Below, in pieces: positions 56,475-64,000 of a DNA stretch of 64,000 nt. Position numbers and translations under genes: made by a program. The first letter of the stretch is position 1. Every line of letters begins with the position of its first letter. Origin of the DNA: Eptesicus fuscus (lineage: Eukaryota > Chordata > Mammalia > Chiroptera > Vespertilionidae); the NCBI RefSeq assembly GCF_027574615.1, contig NC_072475.1:25795001-25859000 (forward strand), in the 5' to 3' direction. The notes beneath the pieces were generated by a model. That model made no database searches. It was not told the origin of the DNA and saw nothing but the letters and a program-made list of their open reading frames with translations.

Positions 56475-57760
56475 TCATTTATCTCATACAGATAATTAAG
56501 AACTTGATAAAAATATAGATCCTGCTAATTAAAGTACTTCTAAATATCCAGAGTAACTAGACAGTAGACCATAAAAACAAAAATGCCTGCAAAAAACACA
56601 TTTTATACATACCTAGATAAATAAATGTATACCATACACTACAGCAGGAGCCTATGGGCACTTTATTTAACTTGGGAGATGGTGTACACATGACAACTGA
56701 AAGAAATTTCACAGTCATGAGAACTAAGTCTACAAACTACAGATGCATATAGTAAAGTCATTCCATGAAATTGCAATATAAATTCGCAGAAATTCAATTA
56801 AATATCTTCAAATGTGCATATAAATCTTAGAGATAAATGGTGTTTATTTCTTGTTAGGTTAATGAATATTTTCATTTAAAAACAATCAGAAAAAAATCTG
56901 AATAAGAAAAGCCATTTTATTTACTCAGGTTTTATCAACAAGATAAAAATATTTGTTTCAGTTTCACAGGGTCATTATGCTTTAAATGTAGAGTATATCT
57001 TACAGCTTTAACATTCTGTTCTCTTCTACAAATGTGCAAATTAAAACTTTTAAAGTTATTGGAAAGAGGCATGATAGGAAGACATAACTGATATTCTTAT
57101 AAAGGAAACCAAAATAATAATATTTCTCTTTGTATAACAGTCTTTCTCAAATGATATTACACATGCATATACACATACGCATAAAATTCAGAAATTACTA
57201 ACAAATAAATTAATAGTCAAATATACTTAAGAAATCTGCATTCTATAGCACCCTCCTAAAGATTAACAATGGACATTTATAATTATTAATAGGCCTTACA
57301 ATAAGCATTCATAGATATAAAAGGATCCCAAGAGTTCCAGTTTAAAACAATGAAAGATGATTTTTTCAAGCTTATTTGGCTAAAGAACACACTCCTGCCT
57401 GCTCCCATAACCTTTCCCTAAGAAGCATTGAAGAAAAATTCTTATTTGTGATTGTTTGGTAAAAAAAAAACCTTCTAATTACCTAAGGTTTTTCCACCCC
57501 ACTTCAGGAAGAAAAACGGGAGCAGCGTGGTCATAAAAGATACAGAAGCAATAAATTGCCTCTGTATCTACCAAGTAAAATTTGAAAATCTACAAGTAAA
57601 TATTCTACCTGGAAATCACAAGCACTGTAACAATGCCTACTTCACTATTTTAGTGTTGAAATCTTCAAACACTTTTTGTTAACTTTCATCAGAGGTGATT
57701 TCTCTTTCGTTAGTTTGCCCTTGTTATCCAAGTAAAGTTTAAATGTGGACTGCTCTGCTA
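56475..57760. other. No recognisable feature
   Basis: 1.3 kb AT-rich unique-looking DNA. Confidence 0.45.
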
Positions 57761-58174
57761 TCCTATATAATAAAACCATAATATGCAAATCGACCGAACA
57801 GTGGGACTACCCGTAGCTCTGATGCACTGACCATGAGGGGTCAGACACTCAATGAAGGAGCTGCCCCCTGGTGGTCATTACGCTCCCACAGGGAGAGTGC
57901 TGCTCAGCCAGAAACCGGGCTCATGGCTGGCAAGCGAAGCGGCAGATGCGCAGCCATGGTGGTGGGAGCCTCCCCTGCCTCCGCTGCAGGCAGGTGGTAA
58001 GGAGCGAGGGGTCCCAGACTATGAGAGCCCTGGACTGCCAGCTTAGACCCCTTCCCTGGGGGGATTGGGCCTAAGCAGGCTGGCAGACATCCCCGGAGGT
58101 GTCCCAGACTGCAAGAGGGCACAGGCCGAGCTGAGGGTCCCCCCCTCGACCCCCTGCATGCACCGCGTCTCTAG
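57761..58174 (+). mobile_element. HeliBat-type Helitron (414 bp)
   Basis: Starts TCCTATATAATAAAACCATA followed by ATATGCAAATCGACCG. Ends GCACCGCGTCTCTAG at 58174, then T. The first 110 bases resemble the Helitron at 42566; the rest (GTGCTGCTCAGCCAGAAACC, GCAGGCAGGTGGTAAGGAGC) matches the truncated copy at 22214. Short plus frames of 60-70 codons are not gene-like. Confidence 0.95.
57861..57877 (-). promoter_or_regulatory. CTCF consensus-like site in Helitron
   Basis: CTGCCCCCTGGTGGTCA, on the minus strand TGACCACCAGGGGGCAG, contains the full CCACCAGGGGGC core of the CTCF motif. It lies about 100 bases from the Helitron 5' end. Occupancy is unknown. Confidence 0.6.
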
Positions 58175-59029
58175 TATTTCTATAAATCTTCATAGGAGGG
58201 TTCTTTCATGGAGGGATACATGAATACACTTTGTAAAGTTAAAAGCACTGAACAAATGTATGCATCCATTATTCCACTATACACTCAACAGATTCTTACT
58301 GAATACCTAACTGATGCATAGGCTGTCAGAAATAAAAATGATTCCTATTCCCAAGGAAATAAAACATGGAAGAAAGCGTTTATAAGTAAAATGAATAGTA
58401 TTCATTTTGAAATGTTATGAATACAATAAAATAAGTGTTATGGAAAAACAAGTTAAAAAAATCAAAGAAAAATCACTATACAGGGGGAGAGAGAAAATGG
58501 GTCAAGGAAAATTCACAGAAAAAAGATTCTTTTCTTTTATTCCAATCCACCCCTCCTCCCAATCTATGAGTCTTAATGTAGGAACATGAATGAGTCTGAA
58601 AAGAGAATGAGATGATATATAACAAAAACAAAAAATAATATTTCTGTTATATTTATGCTTATATAAGAAAAATAATTCCACCACGGCCATCATAGTTTTT
58701 CATTCTCTTGAAAAAACAAAAAGTATTAGAACAGTCTATGTCAGAATTTGATATGAAAAAAAGAAGAATACTAGGAATAAAATGGGAAAGTAGGGAGGTA
58801 CCAATTTTTTTTTCACCTACTTTCATTTATTAATGATAATTATATTAAATGATTATATTGAATCCTCTTTTGATATCTAGGTTAAAAATAATAAAGATTT
58901 GCTGGGTTAAAATAAATTTCCATTTGGATATGCAAATATTTTCCTGAAAAATAACAACAAATTTGAGTTAAGATTATAGTGCTAAATAATAAAATTCGCA
59001 GATAATATAGTGAAAATATTCCCACCAGT
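58175..59029. other. No recognisable feature
   Basis: AT-rich spacer. Confidence 0.45.
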
Positions 59030-60000
59030 ATTTTTTTATTGTGGTAAGAACACTTAATTAGATACTTCTTAAAAAATCTTAAGTGTACAATACAGTATTG
59101 TTGACTATAAGTACAATATTGTTCAGATTTCTAGAACTTATTCATCTTGCATAATTGACACTTCATACCACTTGATTAGCAATTCCCCATTTCCCCTTCT
59201 TCTCATCCCTGGCAAGCACTATTCCATTCTCTTCTTCTCTTGACTATTTTAGATACCTTATATAAATGAAATCATTCAATATCTGTCCGTCTGTAACTGG
59301 CTGATTACAGTTAATATAATGACCTAAAGGTTCATTTATATTGTCACATATTGTAGGATTTCTTTTCTTTTTAAAAAACTGAATAGCATTCCACTGTATG
59401 TATATACCACATTTTATATATCCTTTCATTTATCTACACACACTATACAGTTATTTCCACATCTTGACTATTGTAAATAGTGCTGCAAAACACAATGGGG
59501 TACTACCATCTCTTTCAAGATCTTGATTTCAATTCTTTTGGTTAAATACTCAGAAGTAGGATTGTTGAATCATATGATAGTTATATTTTTTAGTTTTGGG
59601 GGGACCTATGTTCTTTTGCATTGCTGTTAGCCCATTTTGCATTTGCCCCACTTTGTACAATGGTTACCTTTTCTCCACATCCTCACCAACAATTATTTTA
59701 TTTCTTGTTTTGTTTAGTTTTAATAATGGTCATCGTAACAAGTGTGAAGTGGTATCTCATTGTAGTTTTGATTTGCATTTGACATTGAACATCTTATCAT
59801 ATACCCATTGACCATTTGTACTAGTATATCTTTTTTGGAAGAATGTCTGTTCAAGCCCTTAACCCATTTTGTCATTATGTTATTTTTTTGAGGTAAGGAG
59901 GTTTTTAAATATATGTTTGGAAAATAACCCTTTGTCAGATATATGGTTTGCAAATATGTATTTCCATTCCATAGGTTGCTTTTTCCCCTGGGATGCAAGG
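59030..60000 (-). mobile_element. L1 3' end (ORF2 C-terminus and 3' UTR), antisense
   Basis: TTAAGTGTACAATACAGTAT, TAGCATTCCACTGTATGTAT, GCTGCAAAACACAATGGGGT, TTTCTCCACATCCTCACCAA, AAGTGTGAAGTGGTATCTCA, TTTGTCAGATATATGGTTTG run in the exact antisense order of the L1 ORF2 end. About 970 bp, moderately diverged. Confidence 0.88.
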
Positions 60001-60034
60001 ATAGTTTAGCATATAAACATCAATTATTGTAATA

Positions 60035-60275
60035 ATAGAGGACCAATGCACAAAATTCGTGCAAGAGTAGGCCTTCCTGTCTTCCCCTGGCTGCTGGCAC
60101 TGGCTTCCCTCTGGCACCCAGGACCTGGGCTTCTCTCTCAGAGGGAGGCCCCGCCCTCTTGCTGTAGCCTGCTGGTTGGTCACAGCCACAGTGGCTTGCC
60201 TCAGCCCTTGCAGCCCAGGCTTCCTCCAGAAGGACGTTGGGTCTAATTAGCATATTACACATTTACTATTATAGA
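60035..60275 (-). mobile_element. HeliBat-type Helitron, downstream member of pair 3
   Basis: Minus-strand 5' end TCTATAATAGTAAATGTGTA (complement ending at 60275) and 3' hairpin word GCACAAAATTCGTGC near 60048. The 3' terminus reads CTAT, not CTAG. Interior GC-rich with TTCTCTCTCAGAGGGAGGCC. About 241 bp, a subfamily not seen elsewhere in the window. Confidence 0.87.
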
Positions 60276-60616
60276 CTAGACGCCCAATGCAGGAAGATTC
60301 ATGCAGAATGGGCCTTCCTACCCCTGGCTGCCAGCACCGCCTTTGCTCTGGCCTGGAGCCGCCTTTCTGCCTTCTCCACTCCCCCTGATCCACCTTTCCA
60401 CCTTCCCATGCTGCAAAGAGGCCTGGTGTGGCTGGGGTGGTGCGAAACGCCTGCGTCGTCACCATGGTGACGGCACAAGCATCCTGCCACTGGGTGCTTG
60501 TGTATGCAAATTAACCCACCATGTTTGTTGGGTTAATTTGCATACTCACTCCTGATTTGCTGGTGGGCATCGCAAAGGTATAGTCAATTTGCATCTTTCT
60601 CTTTTATTAGTGTAGA
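60276..60616 (-). mobile_element. HeliBat-type Helitron, upstream member of pair 3
   Basis: CTAGACGCCCAATGCAGGAA (complement of its 3' end) begins on the base after the neighbouring element's 5' end. Its own 5' end complement is CTTTTATTAGTGTAGA at 60616 before T. It shares the octamer inverted repeat (60502-60545), the CACCATGGTGACGGCAC word and the 3' hairpin with 42249-42565, plus an extra CTTTCTGCCTTCTCCACTCC insert. Confidence 0.94.
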
Positions 60617-60627
60617 TGCCATATTAA

Positions 60628-60713
60628 CCCTTTGCACTCGCTTACTTTTTTCTCGATTCCTTTATTCTAATGCTAACCGTGTCGAGTCACACTTGACATC
60701 TGAGTGCAAAAGG
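60628..60713. mobile_element. piggyBac-type MITE (86 bp), copy 2
   Basis: Flanked by TTAA at 60624-60627 and 60714-60717. Ends CCCTTTGCACTC and GAGTGCAAAAGG. Reverse complement of copy 1 at 13059, equal in length and nearly equal in sequence. Only 7 bases separate its TTAA from the Helitron end. Confidence 0.93.
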
Positions 60714-60719
60714 TTAACA

Positions 60720-60810
60720 GAAGAAAGATAAAAAAATACACAGGAAAAAAGCAACTTGATCATCTCTATGGATGCAAAAAAAGTATTTGATAAAGTGCTA
60801 TACCCTTTCA
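60720..60810 (+). mobile_element. L1 ORF2 fragment
   Basis: AACTTGATCATCTCTATGGA then TGCAAAAAAAGTATTTGATA is the ORF2 IISMDAEKAFDK-type segment on the plus strand. About 90 bp survive. Confidence 0.65.
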
Positions 60811-62262
60811 ATGTCTTTTCACTCTACCTAGGAATGGATGTGACCGACAGTGACTCACAGGTTTAGTGGTTCCTCTTAGACCATAAACTGAATGATGTGA
60901 AAGCCTTATCTTTGGTTATTTGTTGAAAGGTGAAAGATTGAGGATTGAATTGAAGATCAATTAAGAAGTGTTTTGTTTTGCTGTTTTCTTCTCCAAAGAT
61001 GCTGGCGAAGAGGCAAAGAGTTATTTTTTATTGAGTTGTTTATTCTTTGGATAACTGCTCAAGAGTAGAGTATCATTTTGTGGTTATAATAGTTTTATCT
61101 TGTTCTGAAGACCAAGTTTAGTGATCCTAGGAAACAAAATATTTTTTATCACCAGGGTTTGCTGAAAAGTATAATGCATCAGTTTATTTGCATTTCCCCT
61201 AAATATACATCTTTTAAATGAACACCTCAACACTCTATCCACCAATCAAATACCAGAAATGTTATTAAAAACTCCATGTGTTTATTAATATGTCTATAAA
61301 ATAAATTTTTTTCTGTTTGCAAAATGTATTCAAAACTAATAATGCACAATAAAATCTCATTTGATTAAATAATTGACAGGGAGGTTTATGAAAATGAATA
61401 TGACTAGAATTTGGATTCTTTTTAAAAATAATGTTTATTTAACATAGGTTATGAATGCTTTCAAAATTAAGGTATCTGATAAATGGAGCTACATTTTAAA
61501 AGTTTAACTCCTTCCCACCTGGTCATTCTCAGTGTTTTCTACTAAGTTATACAAAAGATCGGTTATCTTATAGACTGAGGTAAAGTGTTCTCTTAACACT
61601 GCTGTGAAAAAATAATCATATTAAAGATGAAAGATAAAGTGCTAATTATAATGAGAAACCAATAATTAAAATTTTAGATAATCTCAGAATTTTAAGTTCC
61701 AAAAAAGAATAAATATTCAAGTTAAATTTCTCTTTATAAATAAAAATATAAATGAATTCACCAGAATAAAATACCATTTATTTCCTTATAAATATGCATG
61801 AAATAGTGCCATTATTTTTTATTTAGAGGAGAAAAATACAGCAGTCAGAACCTTGCCTGGCTCATCATTGTCTTTGCTTCACTCACCTTGGCCTCAGCAT
61901 TCCACTGCAGACAAGCATGGTGTCAGTTTTCTTGTAACAATACCTCGAGTCAAAATTATTGAAGAGCAAGGAAAACACTCTGTTTTGAAAATTAAATTTT
62001 CTAGAAGTTTGAATGTAGTGGAGAACAAATGAAAAGCAAGCCAAAGGAAGACTAGCAGGCTCATGGTTGTTGTTTTAATGTTTCAATTTCTTTCTACCAC
62101 ATACCAATTCAAGGTAGGCATTCATTGTTAGTGTGCTCTCTCCCAGTTTGCCTGTTTTTGTTTTTTTTTCAAAAGTGAGAGATCATTTTTATTATCGATT
62201 CACTAATGTTTTCCACTGCCTCTTGAATCTTTTATTTTCTTCTGACTAACAAATCTACATCT
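60811..62262. other. No recognisable feature
   Basis: AT-rich unique-looking DNA. Confidence 0.45.
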
Positions 62263-62487
62263 TTTTAAAAATATATTTTTATTAATTTCAAGAGAGGAAG
62301 GGAAAGGGAGAGAGAGATAGAAGCTTCAATGATGAGAGAGAATGATTGATTGGCTGCCTCCTGCATGCCCCCTACTGGGGATCGAGCCCATAACCCGGGC
62401 ATGTACCCTTGACTGGAATCGAACCTGGGATTCTTCAGTCTAAAGGCGGGTGGGTGCTCAAGGCACTGAGCAAACCCAGCTAGGGCT
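62263..62487 (-). mobile_element. Ves SINE, older copy
   Basis: Tail complement AAAATATATTTTTATTAATT at the left; head complement GCACTGAGCAAACCCAGCTA-GGGC at the right; B-box complement GGAATCGAACC. Confidence 0.93.
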
Positions 62488-63359
62488 TGCCTGTTCTTTT
62501 AATGGTGTTTTATCTGCTTCTTATTTTCTTTTTTAAAATGATTATCAAAAGGTTGTGTAAATGGTTTCTCAGTGTGTTCTCTTGCTCTTATTTTTATGCA
62601 TCATTTTAAAAAATATTCTGCCTATTAATTCTATATAGAGGCCTCCCAAACTGAGAATTTCAAAGAGGTGTCTGGCCTGTCTCTATTTTAGTTAGAACAA
62701 CTCTTTAAACACCCCCTGGAACCTCTTACCATCATGGAATGTCCCTTTATTATTTAATAATAGCCGCAATTTTTTTATTCTTTTCTTATTCTTCCTTCAA
62801 TCATTTCAATTCAGACGGACTTTCTGAGTTTTATTTTTCTTGTACTGTGTTTAAACATTAAAATGGAAAATGAAACTTATCTACCTTGCTGTGTGGGAGA
62901 AATATATCCATTTGGCATTAATTACATTCTATCTGTCAACAAACACATCCTATGTTCAGAGTCTGCTCCTTTGAGCTGTCTTTCTTAGATGGTAATTATA
63001 AAATGATAAAATTTAAATGAAGCAAAGTCAATTTAAGTATAAAATGTGTGGAGAAAAACAGAAGAGTGAGTCATTTGTCTCTTAATTGACTACCTCCTGT
63101 GAAGAGAGATGAATGTTTGTTCTGGCTTTTCAGGCACTTCTATTTCTAACTTATATTCCCTGTGGTAGCAATGGTACCGGCATACTCATCACTAATTACC
63201 AAATAAATTACATTAAACAAATATTTTCTAAGGGCTTTATATGTGAATGAGAGAAAATAATAGAGAGGAAAGAATTCATTTAAATAGGAGATAGTTGCTT
63301 CATTTTTAATCTGACTAGGTCAGATCGCCCCATGGAGTTATCATAAAAGCACCTAGGTG
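62488..63359. other. No recognisable feature
   Basis: AT-rich unique-looking DNA. Confidence 0.45.
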
Positions 63360-63700
63360 GGGGTTGTATAAATTGGAAGATTCAGCATTACGAAGATGTG
63401 AATGCTCTCCCAACCTAATCTACAGATTTAATACAACTCTAGTGAACATTGTATGCCAACAACAACGAAAAATATTTTTTGGTGGAAATTAATGTTGGTT
63501 CTGAATTTTATATGGACAGCAAAGTTTCAAAGAATAGTCAATAAAATCTTAAAGAAGAATCAAATGGCAGGATTTATGTAAATAGCTATCAAGGTTAATA
63601 CTAAAATGAAGACAATTAATGTCACTTTACTGTCCTAGAAACTGGCTTAATCCTAACATAAAAAATAGGGCAGGACAGTGGTTGGATAAGTGTAGAGAAG
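63360..63700 (+). mobile_element. Old L1 ORF2 fragment
   Basis: GTGAATGCTCTCCCAACCTA, ATCTACAGATTTAATACAAC, GAATTTTATATGGACAGCAA and TCTTAAAGAAGAATCAAATG follow the ORF2 order (the LPNLIYRFNT and FYMDSKVSKN region in translation). Confidence 0.72.
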
Positions 63701-64000
63701 CAGATATGGAGGTGGAGACAAGTACTTTTTGCTCTTAAAAGGCCATGGGTCTGCAAAGAGGACAGAGAGGATGCCTAAGGTCAGGGAACATCAACATGAA
63801 CCTCTCCCAGAAGCTCAGGTAAAAGACACAAAAATTCAAAATTGCAGAAACTTTTACAATGATGCTCACTGAGAAAAACCTTGGGATTTAAGAGTCAACA
63901 GGTCATAAAAATGTGTTAGAAGTTTTAATGGAGAGATTAGGGCAGAAGCCAACACCCACAGGGTTAGGAAAGGAATGGGTAATTGGGATATGAATCATCG
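63701..64000. other. No recognisable feature
   Basis: Remaining sequence to the window edge. Nothing identified. Confidence 0.4.

Overview
No functional gene is visible in this window. It is a 64 kb stretch of AT-rich mammalian DNA, almost certainly from a vespertilionid bat (the Myotis, Pipistrellus and Eptesicus group). The attribution rests on the repeats: HeliBat-type Helitrons, tRNA-derived Ves SINEs, 8-bp-TSD hAT MITEs, a TTAA-flanked piggyBac MITE, and several Tc1/mariner elements, over a background of old L1, MaLR, Tigger and hAT-Charlie fossils. All open frames are short. Those that carry protein similarity are transposon or retrovirus remnants, so the window is intergenic or deep intronic.

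Layout. 1-0.8 kb: decayed endogenous-retrovirus pol. 3.4-4.3 kb: hAT transposase pseudogene. 4.9-8.3 kb: two L1 3' ends, a mariner MITE, and a mariner transposase 5' half that runs straight into an L1 3' end. 11.3-13.6 kb: a Tc1/Tigger-like MITE, two Helitrons head to tail, a piggyBac MITE and a hAT MITE. 15-30 kb: sparse, with short Helitrons, a second hAT MITE beside a perfect 22-bp hairpin, microsatellites and old L1/Tigger. 31-41.5 kb: five solo LTRs of one family, all in the same orientation, with Ves SINEs and another Helitron; one Ves is broken by both an LTR and a second Ves. 42-46.5 kb: a second zero-gap Helitron pair, two more Helitrons and Ves copies. 47-55 kb: mostly old L1, an MLT1 LTR, a mariner MITE, a Ves and a hAT-like element. 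55.7-60.7 kb: Ves, a Helitron with a 66-bp palindrome, a Helitron with a CTCF-like site, old L1, and a third Helitron pair next to a second piggyBac MITE. 61-64 kb: one Ves and an L1 ORF2 piece.

What stands out: (1) three head-to-tail Helitron pairs, two joined with no intervening base, whose upstream partners all share a 5' region; (2) five independent solo LTRs of one family in 10.4 kb; (3) the mariner-L1 chimera; (4) Helitron-carried palindromes, minisatellites, octamers and CTCF-like motifs. Family names come from recalled consensus features, not from a database search.
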